64,000 nt of DNA, from assembly GCF_018402495.1 (NCBI RefSeq), contig NZ_JAGYIU010000004.1, positions 372,001 to 436,000 on the forward strand, written 5' to 3'. Positions 40,638-51,367 of this stretch are shown here, in pieces (within the stretch, counting starts at the first letter, position 1; each line of letters begins with the position of its first letter). A program made the translations under genes and the position numbers. Below the pieces are notes generated by a model. That model did not search any database, was not told where the DNA came from, and saw only the letters and a program-made list of their open reading frames with translations. Source of the stretch: Pseudoalteromonas sp. (GTDB taxonomy: Bacteria; Pseudomonadota; Gammaproteobacteria; Enterobacterales; Alteromonadaceae).

Positions 40638-42293
40638 TTGAGCTTATTTATGCTGAACTTCTTTTCTTCTTTGTCTATTAGGGCAAGGTTATCTATTGGT
40701 TTTGGAGTTGCATTAGCTTTGCTAGTGCTGTTGACTGCGCAAGGTATTAATCGCGTTAACTACATTGACAGAACCTTAGCAAAAATCACTGATGTAAACT
40801 CAGTTAAGCAACGCTACGCTATTAATTTTAGAGGCAGCGTACACGACCGCGCTATTGCTATTAGAGATATTGCTATAGCCGATAGCGATGCAAGAATTAG
40901 TGAATATGAAAAGGAAATTAAAAGATTAGAAGGGTTTTATACTGAGTCAGAATCTCAGATGACGCAAATGCTCAATAGCGGCACTCTTTTTACGCCCAAA
41001 GAGCGTGAAATTTTACGTCGTATTGAAGCCATTCAAGCTCAGACCTTACCCATTGTGAAAACTATTATTACAATGAAAAAGGCGGGCCAGAAAGTAGATG
41101 CTAAAGTACTTAACGAAGCGCGTCCTGCTTTTATTAATTGGCTTAACACTATAAACCAGTTTATTGATTATCAAGAAAACCAAAACCAAATAGCGACACC
41201 TCAGGCACGTAATGTGGCCGGATCATTTCAAAATTTTATGTTGATATTATGCGCCATTGCGATTGCTTTTTCTGTTGCGGTCGGTTTTTTGATAGAGCGC
41301 AGCTTAAGAGCTACATTAGGCGGTGAACCTAATGAAGCGCAAGAAGTTATTGCCGTACTGGCTGATGGTGATTTAACAAAGAGCTTAAAAACACCTTACA
41401 CGGGCAGTATTCTTGATTCGTTAGATACAATGAGCGAAAAACTGACCAGTATTGCTAAAAACATTATTTGTGCCTCTAATAAATTGCAAGACAAAGTAGA
41501 AGAGGTATCTAATGGTTCTACCTTGGTGCTAAATGGCGCGCAGCAACAAGCCCAATTAACCACTCAAACGGCCTCACAATTGAGCAGCATGAGCGCTAGT
41601 ATTGATAAAGTAGCCGACATTGCCGCTAAAACAGAAGTGAACTCAGAGCAAACAGCCGATTACGCAATGGAAGGGCGTAAAGTGGTCAATGCCGCCGCTA
41701 AAGAAATGGAGCGGATTGCCACTACGGTTGATGAAACGGTAGAGCAAATAAGATTACTTGCTGAAAATACAAAGCAAATAGGCGGTATTGCGAGTGTGAT
41801 CAGCGGTATTTCTGAACAAACTAACTTGTTGGCGCTAAATGCTGCAATAGAAGCAGCAAGAGCCGGTGAGTCGGGTCGTGGTTTTGCGGTCGTGGCAGAT
41901 GAAGTACGCCAGTTAGCGCAGCGCACCGGTGAAGCGACTTCTCAAATAGAGATTATGATTAACGATGTGCAAACTCAAACTGCAGCGTCAGTAAGTGCAA
42001 TGGAAACGACTCAACCACAGGTTGAAAACGGAAAAGCCAAAATTATGCAGGCAACCGATTTACTCAAACATATCGAGGAACAAGCAATGGATTCGTTAAG
42101 CTTGGTTAAGCAGGTGTCTAGTGCTGCTTCTGAGCAAGTTCAAGTTGTTACTGAGTTTAGTGCTGCGATGGAGCAAGTAGCGGTAATGTCTGAAGAAACC
42201 ATAGAATCGATGAATAAAAATGACACCGCAACTAAGGTACTTACTGATTTATCGGGTTCGCTAAAAAAAGAAATTGCCTTCTTTAAAGTGTAA
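40638..42293 (+). CDS. methyl-accepting chemotaxis protein with 4HB-like sensor
   Basis: [39 protein letters not shown]. Confidence 0.95.
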   Translation: MSLFMLNFFSSLSIRARLSIGFGVALALLVLLTAQGINRVNYIDRTLAKITDVNSVKQRYAINFRGSVHDRAIAIRDIAIADSDARISEYEKEIKRLEGFYTESESQMTQMLNSGTLFTPKEREILRRIEAIQAQTLPIVKTIITMKKAGQKVDAKVLNEARPAFINWLNTINQFIDYQENQNQIATPQARNVAGSFQNFMLILCAIAIAFSVAVGFLIERSLRATLGGEPNEAQEVIAVLADGDLTKSLKTPYTGSILDSLDTMSEKLTSIAKNIICASNKLQDKVEEVSNGSTLVLNGAQQQAQLTTQTASQLSSMSASIDKVADIAAKTEVNSEQTADYAMEGRKVVNAAAKEMERIATTVDETVEQIRLLAENTKQIGGIASVISGISEQTNLLALNAAIEAARAGESGRGFAVVADEVRQLAQRTGEATSQIEIMINDVQTQTAASVSAMETTQPQVENGKAKIMQATDLLKHIEEQAMDSLSLVKQVSSAASEQVQVVTEFSAAMEQVAVMSEETIESMNKNDTATKVLTDLSGSLKKEIAFFKV

Positions 42294-42355
42294 AACAGTT
42301 TTTAAGTTTACCAAGCGATAAATAGCATCGTTGAGATGTTTACTCGCCTTGTTTA

Positions 42356-42395
42356 AAAAGCAGCAATAACCGATTTGGTATGCTGCTTTTTTTAT
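42356..42395. terminator. terminator-like hairpin
   Basis: aaaaagcagcaataaccgatttggtatgctgcttttttta. Confidence 0.7.
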
Positions 42396-42542
42396 TCTTA
42401 TGCATTATTTATCGAATTGTTTTTACAATAAAGTGTATTCACGCTTTGTTTTTGTGACTTTCCTGATAAGGTATTGGTTGTATAACAATATTTTAACGTT
42501 GTTTCGTTGTTGTTAACGAAAAACGAATCATTGGAGATTTTC

Positions 42543-43844
42543 ATGAGCAAATTTCGATTGAGTGTTATTACCTCGATTTTTTTAGCCGCAAATTTTTGCG
42601 CCAGTAGTGCACAAGCCAATACTAAAGTGATTCATGCGGGAGAGCTATTAAGCGTCCCTGGCGAAAAATCACAGCAAAAACAAACTGTAGTAATAGAAAA
42701 TGGCAAAATAGTGTCTGTATCTGCTGGTTTTTTACCGGCCTCTCGATTTGGTGATGATGCCCAATTAATCGATTTATCGACCAGCTTTGTTATGCCAGGG
42801 CTTATGGATATGCATGTGCATTTACAAGGTGAGCTTGGGCCAGATAATAAAAAAGAACTGGTTGAAATGTCTGATGCAGATATAGCAATGCGCAGCGTTC
42901 ATTTTGCTAATAAAACCCTAATGGCGGGATTTACCACCGTGCGTGATGTAGGTAGCCAAAGCGAGCAAATGTACGCTTTACGTAAAGGGGTGGCGAATGG
43001 TTGGGTTAATGGTCCGCGTATTATTGCCGGTGCCGGAGTAACTATTACTGGTGGTCATTTAGATGTTGATGGTATGAGTCCTGATTTACTCACCATAAAA
43101 ACACCACCAACAGTGTGTGATGGCGCAGTTGAGTGCCGTAAAAAAACACGTTATGCAATTAAGTATGGAGCCGATTTAATTAAAGTGGCCTCTACCGGTG
43201 GTGTGCTTTCTGATACCACCACGGGGACAGGTCAACAAATGGAAGACGATGAGCTCAAAGCCATTGTAAAAACTGCACATGGGTTAGGACGAAAAGTAGC
43301 AAGCCATGCCCATGCTGCACAAGGTATTAATGCCGCACTTCGTGCAGGGGTTGATAGCATTGAACACGGCAGTTACACCGATGAAGAAGGCATCAAGCTC
43401 TTTAAAGAAACCGGCGCTTACCTTGTACCAACGTTATTAGCTGGCGATACTGTGGTTAATATGGCAAAAAATTCAGATTTTATGTCTGCACCTATTAAGG
43501 CTAAAGCAACGAGAGTAGGGGGCGATATGCTCAACAACTTTACTAAGGCTTACAAAGCCGGCGTTAAAATTGCTTTTGGTACTGACAGTGGCGTATCAAA
43601 GCACGGTATTAACGCAAAAGAAGCTGTATTGATGTATGAAGCTGGTATGAGTACCTCCGATATTTTAAAGTCGGCAACCGTCAATGCTGCTGATTTAATT
43701 GATATGAGCCAGAGCTTAGGCACTATAGAGCCTGGTAAGTTTGCTGATATTATTGCCTTAGATTCCAGCCCTCTTAGCGATATTAGCGCTTTAATGGATG
43801 TTGATTTTGTGATGAAAGAAGGCGTAATTTTCAAACAACAATAA
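42543..43844 (+). CDS. exported amidohydrolase family protein (Xaa-Pro dipeptidase/imidazolonepropionase-like)
   Basis: Signal peptide; FVMPGLMDMHVHLQGE, KVASHAHAAQGINAALRAGVDSIEHG, KIAFGTDSG. Confidence 0.92.
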   Translation: MSKFRLSVITSIFLAANFCASSAQANTKVIHAGELLSVPGEKSQQKQTVVIENGKIVSVSAGFLPASRFGDDAQLIDLSTSFVMPGLMDMHVHLQGELGPDNKKELVEMSDADIAMRSVHFANKTLMAGFTTVRDVGSQSEQMYALRKGVANGWVNGPRIIAGAGVTITGGHLDVDGMSPDLLTIKTPPTVCDGAVECRKKTRYAIKYGADLIKVASTGGVLSDTTTGTGQQMEDDELKAIVKTAHGLGRKVASHAHAAQGINAALRAGVDSIEHGSYTDEEGIKLFKETGAYLVPTLLAGDTVVNMAKNSDFMSAPIKAKATRVGGDMLNNFTKAYKAGVKIAFGTDSGVSKHGINAKEAVLMYEAGMSTSDILKSATVNAADLIDMSQSLGTIEPGKFADIIALDSSPLSDISALMDVDFVMKEGVIFKQQ

Positions 43845-43880
43845 ACATTATATTTATTTTATTATGAATGGCGTTATAGC

Positions 43881-43924
43881 GCTGGTAGGTCGTACTACAG
43901 AATGTTTGTAGACGATTGACCAGC
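43881..43924. repeat. imperfect long hairpin
   Basis: gctggtaggtcgtactacagaatgtttgtagacgattgaccagc; CTACA/TGTAG, TCGT/ACGA, GCTGGT/ACCAGC arms. Confidence 0.55.
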
Positions 43925-44016
43925 ATTATTTTGTTATACCGTTTTTAGGGTTTGTTGATCTTTGCAAATTTAACCTTAAAGTTCACCTAGTCTTAGGTAA
44001 AAGGAAGTAGTTTATT

Positions 44017-44850
44017 TTGAAGAGCTTAGTGGTTTTATTTTTTAGTGTATGGCCTTTGTTAGCAAATAGTGCTTCGCAGCGACCAGTTGAATTTCCTGAT
44101 GTTGAAAATAATGTAGCTTATGCAAAAGTGGCTTCATTGGGATTTAACTTAGCCGATGAAAAAATAGCTTACGGCAGTGATGAGTCACAGTACGCATTAC
44201 TTTGGCGTGCAAAGCAAACACTGGTGCAAACGCCGTTAGTTATTTTACTCCATGGTGGCTGTTGGCTGAGCGAGTACGATATTAAACACACGTATGCGTT
44301 AAGTACGGGGCTTGCACAAGCTGGCTTTAACGTGTGGTCTTTAGAGTATCGAAGAAGTGGTATAAGCGGTGGTGGCTGGCCTGTCACATTTAATGATATA
44401 AAAGCCGGTATTTTAGCGGCAAGTACTTACAATAATGGCGAGTTTAAATTAGCTGACTCGGTTGCTGTAGGGCACTCTGCTGGTGGGCATTTAGCACTGC
44501 TTGCGGGTGGTGAAATAAGCCAGCTTAAAGGTGTTATTGGCTTAGCCCCTATCACTGATATAAAAGCATATTCACGTGGTGATAATAGCTGTCAAAAAGT
44601 GACAAAAGATTTTATGCAAGGTATGCCAACTGATAAACCTAAGGCTTACACGCAAGCTAATCCGAGTGAGCAGCCACTTCATCCCCAGAGCATTATTTTA
44701 CAAGGTGACAAAGACGCCATTGTCCCCGCTTTTAATTTAGCGCAGCTTAAACGCCCGGTGGTGATGCTCGAAGGCGTGGGGCATTTTGATTGGATCCACC
44801 CAGGATCTGAGGCATTTAGTACACTAATAAAAAATTTAAATGAGATATAA
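44017..44850 (+). CDS. alpha/beta hydrolase, kynurenine formamidase-like, with N-terminal signal
   Basis: TTG start with AAGGAAG RBS; HGGCW and GHSAGGH motifs; stop 2 nt before kynU start. Confidence 0.8.
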   Translation: MKSLVVLFFSVWPLLANSASQRPVEFPDVENNVAYAKVASLGFNLADEKIAYGSDESQYALLWRAKQTLVQTPLVILLHGGCWLSEYDIKHTYALSTGLAQAGFNVWSLEYRRSGISGGGWPVTFNDIKAGILAASTYNNGEFKLADSVAVGHSAGGHLALLAGGEISQLKGVIGLAPITDIKAYSRGDNSCQKVTKDFMQGMPTDKPKAYTQANPSEQPLHPQSIILQGDKDAIVPAFNLAQLKRPVVMLEGVGHFDWIHPGSEAFSTLIKNLNEI

Positions 44851-44852
44851 AA

Positions 44853-46088
44853 ATGAATTTTAATGAGATTGTAGCGCTTGATAAAGCCGACCCGCTGGCT
44901 AATAAACGCGATGAATTTGATTTACCCGCAGACACTATTTATCTCGATGGTAATTCACTAGGAGCTTTGCCTAAAGCCGTTAAGTCGCGCGTGGCAGAGG
45001 TGGTAAACCAACAATGGGGTAGTCACCTAATTAGAAGTTGGAATGATCACCAATGGATTGATTTACCTACTCAGGTAGGGGATAAAATAGCGCCGATTAT
45101 TGGTGCTGCAAAAGGCCAAGTGATTTGTTGTGACTCTATTTCAGTTAACTTGTTCAAGCTGTTAAGTAGTGCGTTATCGTTAAACCCTGGCCGAAATGTG
45201 GTGTTATCCACGCAAGATAACTTTCCAACCGACTTATATATGGTACAAGGGCTAAGTGATTTATTAGGCCCTGACTTATGTCAGCTTAAATTAGTAGCAG
45301 AGCAACACATTGAGCAAAGCCTTAATGATTCAGTGGCGGTGCTGCTATTAACGCAGGTGAACTTTAGAACCGGGCAGCTATTAGATATGCAAAAGCTGAC
45401 CAAGCTTGCCCACGAAAAAGGCATTTTAGTGATATGGGATTTAGCCCACAGCGCGGGTGCTTTACCGGTTGAACTCGATAACTGTAATGCAGATTTTGCC
45501 GTTGGCTGTGGCTATAAATATTTAAATGGTGGTCCGGGCTCGCCTGCATTTTTATATGTGGCCAAACGTCATCAGGCTAGTGTAAAGCAGCCTCTATCAG
45601 GCTGGATGGGTCATGCTAAACCGTTTGCTTTTAATGCTGAATATCAGGGCGCTGATAATATAAATCAGTATTTATGTGGCACACCCAGTGTAATTGCTAT
45701 GAGTGCGTTAGATGCCGCCCTTGATGTATGGCAAAACGTAGACATTTTACAAATAAGAGAAAAGTCGATTGCACTTGCCGACGTATTTATTAAATTGCTA
45801 AAAACACATTCATGCTTAAGTGATTTGCGTTTATGCTCTACTGAAAACGCGTGCCAAAGAGGTAGCCAATTGGCGTTTTCACATACAGACGCGTTCGCTA
45901 TATGCCAAGCGTTAATTGAAAAAGGGGTTGTTGCTGATTTTCGTGCGCCCAATATATTACGCTTTGGTTTTACACCTCTTTATACCTCATTTGAAGATAT
46001 ATGGAATGCGGTCACGATTTTGGCTGAGGTGGTTAAAACCCAGCTATATACTCAGCCACGTTTTAATTTAGCAGGTAAAGTGACGTAA
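44853..46088 (+). CDS. kynU: kynureninase
   Basis: LDGNSLGALPK, WDLAHSAGALPVEL, GCGYKYLNGGPGSPAFLYV. Confidence 0.96.
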   Translation: MNFNEIVALDKADPLANKRDEFDLPADTIYLDGNSLGALPKAVKSRVAEVVNQQWGSHLIRSWNDHQWIDLPTQVGDKIAPIIGAAKGQVICCDSISVNLFKLLSSALSLNPGRNVVLSTQDNFPTDLYMVQGLSDLLGPDLCQLKLVAEQHIEQSLNDSVAVLLLTQVNFRTGQLLDMQKLTKLAHEKGILVIWDLAHSAGALPVELDNCNADFAVGCGYKYLNGGPGSPAFLYVAKRHQASVKQPLSGWMGHAKPFAFNAEYQGADNINQYLCGTPSVIAMSALDAALDVWQNVDILQIREKSIALADVFIKLLKTHSCLSDLRLCSTENACQRGSQLAFSHTDAFAICQALIEKGVVADFRAPNILRFGFTPLYTSFEDIWNAVTILAEVVKTQLYTQPRFNLAGKVT

Positions 46089-46157
46089 TGTTAAAAAGTT
46101 ATTATTGATCATATTACAAACCAATAATGACTTTTTAGAGCTATTGTTAGAGGGTGT

Positions 46158-47336
46158 TTATAGCGCAATTAGACTGTGTTCTAACATGGTTTGAATTTGT
46201 TTTACTATTTTAGCTTCGGTTTCGGGTTCAAACTGGGCAATGCGCGGGGTGTGAATATGCCCTGTCGGAATATCTGAATTGAGTTGATCGCGAAGGCGAA
46301 TACTGCGATACGAAATTTCGTTAGACAGATAACCCCCACCACCGCCTTGCACTGCAACTGCGTTTTTTAATTCTTTAATTGTGCTGGCTTTAAAATCTTT
46401 TTCTAGAGTCATAACGTGGTGGTTATCATTAATAGAATATGGCCCTTTAGCAGATAGCATGGCCGCAACAGGTAAACTAAATTCAACAAATTCGTTCCCT
46501 GGTAATGGACGGTCATGCAAACTAGGAATAAGTGGTGCTGTTTGGGTGCCGCCATATACTATATTGGCGTTGTCGGGTGCTGTTACACTGCGGCGTTTAC
46601 CAGGAAAGCGCTCAAGGTCAAAATCTTTGCGCCCCATGCTAACGGTCACTATCATATCCACATTGTTTAGTGCGTAATATGGGGCAAGTAATGATTCTAT
46701 GATGCCTTGATCAAAATCTTCATAACGTACAGGGATCATCACTGTATTTATTTCAGCGGTTATGCCTTTATAGCGAATGACTTGGCCGTCAAGTAACAAT
46801 GCGGCTACACCCGATGGATTGCTTTGATTTATATTTATATCCAGTAAAAACGGGTCAAACCCCGTTAGTAATATTTTTTTAGTGGTGTTTTGTGAGTAGC
46901 TAAGATCGGTGCGACCCCGGCTGCCATTCTCTAGAAGTGTTAATAACACTGTTTGCTGAGCGGTGCTCAGCGAAAATGCAGGCTTTGTGGTGCGAATAAT
47001 TTTGCTTGATTGTAAGCGAGCCCAGTAAAGTGCGCGATCATCTAAGTTTTGCGTTGTAGCGATGCGTTTTTTTGCACTAAACCATAATCGTTTTGAGTAG
47101 TCATTAACGGCATCTACGGCTTGTGCATAGCTTGAGAGTGACTTGAATTGCTGCTCAAATTGATTAACTTCGCTGGCAAAAGCGCTTAGCACGCTAGGCA
47201 TCGCTTGGCTGGCTTTTTCAATTCGCAATTCTTCTGGAGTTAGCGGTGTGTTTAAATTAGCTAACGCATTAAAAGAAGAAAAAATTAAGCTAGAGGCAAT
47301 GAGTGTTTTTATCATGGAAATCCGGTGCTGTATCAC
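46158..47336 (-). CDS. pyroglutamyl-peptidase I (C15)-like protein, exported
   Basis: KKILLTGFDPF...INQSNPSGVAALLLDG...GHIHTPR; Ser at the catalytic Cys position (YLSNEISY). Confidence 0.72.
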   Translation of the reverse strand: MIQHRISMIKTLIASSLIFSSFNALANLNTPLTPEELRIEKASQAMPSVLSAFASEVNQFEQQFKSLSSYAQAVDAVNDYSKRLWFSAKKRIATTQNLDDRALYWARLQSSKIIRTTKPAFSLSTAQQTVLLTLLENGSRGRTDLSYSQNTTKKILLTGFDPFLLDININQSNPSGVAALLLDGQVIRYKGITAEINTVMIPVRYEDFDQGIIESLLAPYYALNNVDMIVTVSMGRKDFDLERFPGKRRSVTAPDNANIVYGGTQTAPLIPSLHDRPLPGNEFVEFSLPVAAMLSAKGPYSINDNHHVMTLEKDFKASTIKELKNAVAVQGGGGGYLSNEISYRSIRLRDQLNSDIPTGHIHTPRIAQFEPETEAKIVKQIQTMLEHSLIAL

Positions 47337-47530
47337 ATTTTATTGCCTACTATCCTACGCTTAATAAGTGGGTGCAAATAAAATCGTTAGTTGGCTTTGT
47401 ATTTTGAGAAATAGCAAACTAGGCGTTAAATCAAAAACTACTGACATTTTATTAAAAAGAGTCGAAACTCTGTGGCGGGTTTAGCTACAATGGGGGCTGT
47501 GAATTTTTTAGTTTTAACTTTTAGGCAACT

Positions 47531-48037
47531 ATGCAACTTATTCAAATAGATAAAGCTCGTTATCGTAAACATTTAAACCGCGTTATAGTCGGTTGTGCAG
47601 CAGGCTTAGCGATTGGAAGTTTAGCTATTTCGCAAACTTTGATCGCATTATTTCCCAATGAAAGTGGTAGCCATTTTCATTGGAATTTATTAGGCGTTAT
47701 TGTAACTAGTCTTGGTATAGCTTGGTTATTAAATAAATATCGCGCACATCCGTTTATGACAGAGGTGGTGTATGTGTGGGAGCTTAAAAAAGCGCTCAAT
47801 AAAATTACCCGAAAAATGGCCAAGTTAAAAGCGGCAGGGCGTGAAGGTAACCCCGATGCACTATTAGCCATTCAGTATAGTTATGCGGGATCACGGTTGT
47901 TATGGCAGCTTGATGATAACACCATCACCATGGATGAATTGGCAATTAAACAAGCAGAGCTTGATAGCGTCGCGGCCAAGTTCAACTTAACCTTGAATGC
48001 GGACGATTACGATGATGCAATTTTAAAGCAGTTTTAA
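47531..48037 (+). CDS. DUF3087-like membrane protein
   Basis: MQLIQIDKARYRKHLNRVIVGCAAGLAIGSLAISQTLIALFP. Confidence 0.75.
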   Translation: MQLIQIDKARYRKHLNRVIVGCAAGLAIGSLAISQTLIALFPNESGSHFHWNLLGVIVTSLGIAWLLNKYRAHPFMTEVVYVWELKKALNKITRKMAKLKAAGREGNPDALLAIQYSYAGSRLLWQLDDNTITMDELAIKQAELDSVAAKFNLTLNADDYDDAILKQF

Positions 48038-48057
48038 ACTTTGGCTAAGGAGTCCTG

Positions 48058-48516
48058 ATGCAAAAAATACTGATTGTTTGTTTAGGCAATATTTGTCGCT
48101 CACCAACAGCTGAGGCGGTATTAAAGGCTCGGGCCAAAAAGCTAGGTGTTGATGTTGAGGTGGATTCTGCTGGAACGATAGGCCATCACCAAGGTAATCC
48201 ACCGGATAGTCGTTCAATGCAGGCTGGTGAAAAGCGAGGTTATAGTTTTAAAGGTATTTTTTCGCGTAAGATACGCAGTCGTGATTTTGACGAGTTTGAT
48301 TTAATTTTAGCGGCTGATACACAAAACTTAACGGATTTAAAGGCTCGTTGCCCCGAGCATTTGCAGTACAAACTTGCGCTGTTTTTAGAATATGGCGAGC
48401 AAACACAGAGTGAGATCCCCGATCCTTACTATGGCGGTGAGGATGGCTTTGAAAAGGTGCTTGATTTAATAGAAGCCGCCAGCGATAACATTTTAGCTAA
48501 GTTAAAACAGCCATGA
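48058..48516 (+). CDS. low molecular weight protein-tyrosine phosphatase
   Basis: VCLGNICRSPTAEAV; DPYYGGEDGFEKVLDLIE. Confidence 0.95.
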   Translation: MQKILIVCLGNICRSPTAEAVLKARAKKLGVDVEVDSAGTIGHHQGNPPDSRSMQAGEKRGYSFKGIFSRKIRSRDFDEFDLILAADTQNLTDLKARCPEHLQYKLALFLEYGEQTQSEIPDPYYGGEDGFEKVLDLIEAASDNILAKLKQP

Positions 48517-48525
48517 TAATAAACT

Positions 48526-48548
48526 AAAAAGGCGCTTAAAACGCCTTT
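48526..48548. terminator. bidirectional terminator
   Basis: aaaaaggcgcttaaaacgccttt. Confidence 0.7.
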
Positions 48549-48557
48549 GGTAGGTTA

Positions 48558-49652
48558 TTAACGGTTTACTTTAAAGTCGAGTTGTACTTTGGAAATTGCA
48601 GCAACGGCTTTTCCATGTGCAAACTTTGGTGCATAGCGCCATTGCGATAATGCTTCTACTGCTGATTTTTCAAATGCCACGCCACCTTCAGAACTAAGTA
48701 CCCGCGGGTTTTTTACAAAGCCAGACTCATCTACTTCAAACTCCATAACGACTTTTCCATCTTTACGAAAGCGTGCTTTGTTTGTAGGGTATTTAGGATT
48801 TACGCGGTATAGCGGCGTTTGCTCTTGGCTTTCTTTCCACGGCACCATTTTAGCAATCGCTATACAATGTTTAGTGGCTTCATCGCTTTTGCCTTGTTTT
48901 TCATACAAGCCAATCAGCCTTGAGTGTGCGCTAAGCTCGGCGCTGTGATCGTAACTTAAGTTTTCATCAAACACCTTTACTACACGATTAAGTCGTTCTA
49001 TTGCTTGGTCGTATCTTTTTCGGCCTTCCGCAAACGACGCCATTAAAAAATCAGCTTTTATTTGTTCAACTGAGTTTTTAGGTAAGTTAGCTTGATAATA
49101 TTCATCGGCTTTTTCTAGATAGTTTTTAGCTTCATGGTATTTTTTATGGCTGAATTTATTCGCTAATATGGTTGCCGCTTCTAATTGCATGTCGGCCAAA
49201 AATTTAGGTTTGTTTTGTATGTTTGCTATTGCAATCACTTGATCTAAATAATAATCCGCTTTTTGGGCAGAAGGAGAAAAACTAGCCATACCGACTAAAG
49301 CATCAATGGTTTCAGGCGATTGCTTACCATGGTTATTAACTAAAATAGTATAGGCTTGTTGATATAGCGAAAAACGTTTTTCAATCCACTGTTTACCATA
49401 GCCATTAATTGATTTTGCATAGTTAATCGCTAAGTTTGCGGTGTTATCTGAATTTTCACCGTAAACAATTTTACCTAATGTGTAAGCCTGCTCTGCGGCT
49501 TGCCGCACATTTTTTCCGATGTTAACCGCATTTAGGTAATTTTGATACGCGTCGTTGAAAACGGCTTGAGAGTTATTTTTTTGTTCTGCAAATGACGTTG
49601 TGCTCAATACAGATAAACACAAGCTTAGTAATACACGTTTGTTTAGTTTCAT
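48558..49652 (-). CDS. energy transducer TonB C-terminal domain protein
   Basis: C-terminal YPTNKARFRKDGKVVMEFEVDESGFVKNPRVLSSEGGVAFEKSAVEALSQWRYAP; N-terminal helical repeats. Confidence 0.88.
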   Translation of the reverse strand: MKLNKRVLLSLCLSVLSTTSFAEQKNNSQAVFNDAYQNYLNAVNIGKNVRQAAEQAYTLGKIVYGENSDNTANLAINYAKSINGYGKQWIEKRFSLYQQAYTILVNNHGKQSPETIDALVGMASFSPSAQKADYYLDQVIAIANIQNKPKFLADMQLEAATILANKFSHKKYHEAKNYLEKADEYYQANLPKNSVEQIKADFLMASFAEGRKRYDQAIERLNRVVKVFDENLSYDHSAELSAHSRLIGLYEKQGKSDEATKHCIAIAKMVPWKESQEQTPLYRVNPKYPTNKARFRKDGKVVMEFEVDESGFVKNPRVLSSEGGVAFEKSAVEALSQWRYAPKFAHGKAVAAISKVQLDFKVNR

Positions 49653-49877
49653 AATATTCCCCTATTATTTGTCGATAGCAAATTCGTGTATATATGTCAC
49701 TATTTTAGGTAAACCAAAGTAAATGCTCGCTGGTAATATATTTGTGATAAAAGATTGAAAATAGTCGCTACCGTCGCCATATATTTGCCATTACCTAGGA
49801 TGTACTACGATCCAATTTTAAACTTTTGTGATATTATCACTTTATCGTGTCGTAGTTTTTTAATATTTGGATTGGTC

Positions 49878-50501
49878 GTGGCGCAAGTAAGAGCAAGAGT
49901 CCAGCTTAATGTTGGCAAAAATAGTGATATTCCTGCAGAAATTATTTCCTTTAGTGGCTTAAAAGATGGCCAAGAGCATGTTGCGTTAGTGTTTAAAAAC
50001 GCCGACACCCATCAAGACGTGCCGCTTATTCGTATGCATTCCGAATGCTTAACCGGTGATGTGTTTCACTCGTCGCGCTGTGATTGTGGTGAGCAGCTAA
50101 ATGAGTGTATTGAAATGATGCACGAGCAAGGTGGTATTTTATTGTATTTACGTCAAGAAGGGCGTGGCATTGGTTTGTACAATAAAATTGATGCGTATGT
50201 ATTGCAATCGCAGGGTATGAATACCTATGAAGCTAATAATCATTTAGGTTTTGCTGATGATTTGCGAGATTTTTCGGATGCTGTATTAATGCTTAACGCG
50301 CTAAATTTAAAGCACGTTAAGTTAATGACTAACAACCCTAAAAAGCTTAATGCATTAAAAGATGCAGGTATAGAGGTTGACTCGGTTGTGGGTACTCATG
50401 CCCACATAAAGGCAGGACTTTCAGGTAATAAGGCTTATTTAGAGACTAAAATTAAGCATGGCTCTCATATGCTTGATATTAAGAAAATTAAAAAACCTTA
50501 A
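49878..50501 (+). CDS. ribA: GTP cyclohydrolase II
   Basis: [44 protein letters not shown] start inferred inside a longer ORF. Confidence 0.95.
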   Translation: MAQVRARVQLNVGKNSDIPAEIISFSGLKDGQEHVALVFKNADTHQDVPLIRMHSECLTGDVFHSSRCDCGEQLNECIEMMHEQGGILLYLRQEGRGIGLYNKIDAYVLQSQGMNTYEANNHLGFADDLRDFSDAVLMLNALNLKHVKLMTNNPKKLNALKDAGIEVDSVVGTHAHIKAGLSGNKAYLETKIKHGSHMLDIKKIKKP

Positions 50502-50578
50502 TATTACGTAATTGCCCCCTGTAATACCAACCAGCGCCGAGTTATACTCGGCGTGTTTTGTTTTAATTAAGAGCAAGT

Positions 50579-51367
50579 ATGTCTACACAATTACGAATTT
50601 TTAAAGCGGATGCGGCGTTAAAATGGTTTAAAGCCGGTTGGCTAATTTTTAAAACTCAGCCATTAACTTTTATTTTTATGCACTTATTTATTGGCATTGT
50701 TGGTTTATTGTCTTTGTTTTTACCGTTTCTGCAAATAATTGCCGCGCTGGCTACGCCATTTTTAACAGCAGGTTTTTATCAGGCTGTTATTACTAAGCAG
50801 CAAGGCGGAAAAATTATGTTAGCCGATATTTTAAAACCATTTTCTGCAAAAGGAAATCGATTGGGGTTGTTTCGTTTAGCGCTTTATCAAATGGGTGCTG
50901 GTATTTTAATTGCGTTGCTTGCCAATGGTTTATTTGCTGATGCAGTGGCTGTTATGTCGCAGCCCGATTTAGATCCTAATACAGCGCTTGGGCAAATGCT
51001 TGAGAGCATTTCTTTTGCTAATGTTGCGTTGTTTTTAATTGCGCTGTCGGTCTACTTTACTTCGTTTGCCTATGCGGTACCGCTTGTTTACTTTAATAAA
51101 GAACAACGTATTTTAAATGCCTTAAAAAGTTCGTTTATGGTGTTTTATTACAATATTATACCACTGAGTGTTTATGGTATTATTTGCGCATTATTAATTG
51201 TGGTGTCGATGTTCTTATCGCTACTACCGCTGTTGATTTTAATGCCAATTTGCTACATTAGTTTTTTTGTTTCTTATCAGGCTATTTTTATGCCCGTTGT
51301 GCCACCAAGTGATGACAGTAATATTAAGCCTTTAAGTAGCGAGCAAAGTGGGCGCTTTGACGCTTAA
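50579..51367 (+). CDS. BPSS1780-family membrane protein
   Basis: ALKWFKAGWLIFKTQPLTFIFMHLF...; multiple TM helices. Confidence 0.8.
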   Translation: MSTQLRIFKADAALKWFKAGWLIFKTQPLTFIFMHLFIGIVGLLSLFLPFLQIIAALATPFLTAGFYQAVITKQQGGKIMLADILKPFSAKGNRLGLFRLALYQMGAGILIALLANGLFADAVAVMSQPDLDPNTALGQMLESISFANVALFLIALSVYFTSFAYAVPLVYFNKEQRILNALKSSFMVFYYNIIPLSVYGIICALLIVVSMFLSLLPLLILMPICYISFFVSYQAIFMPVVPPSDDSNIKPLSSEQSGRFDA

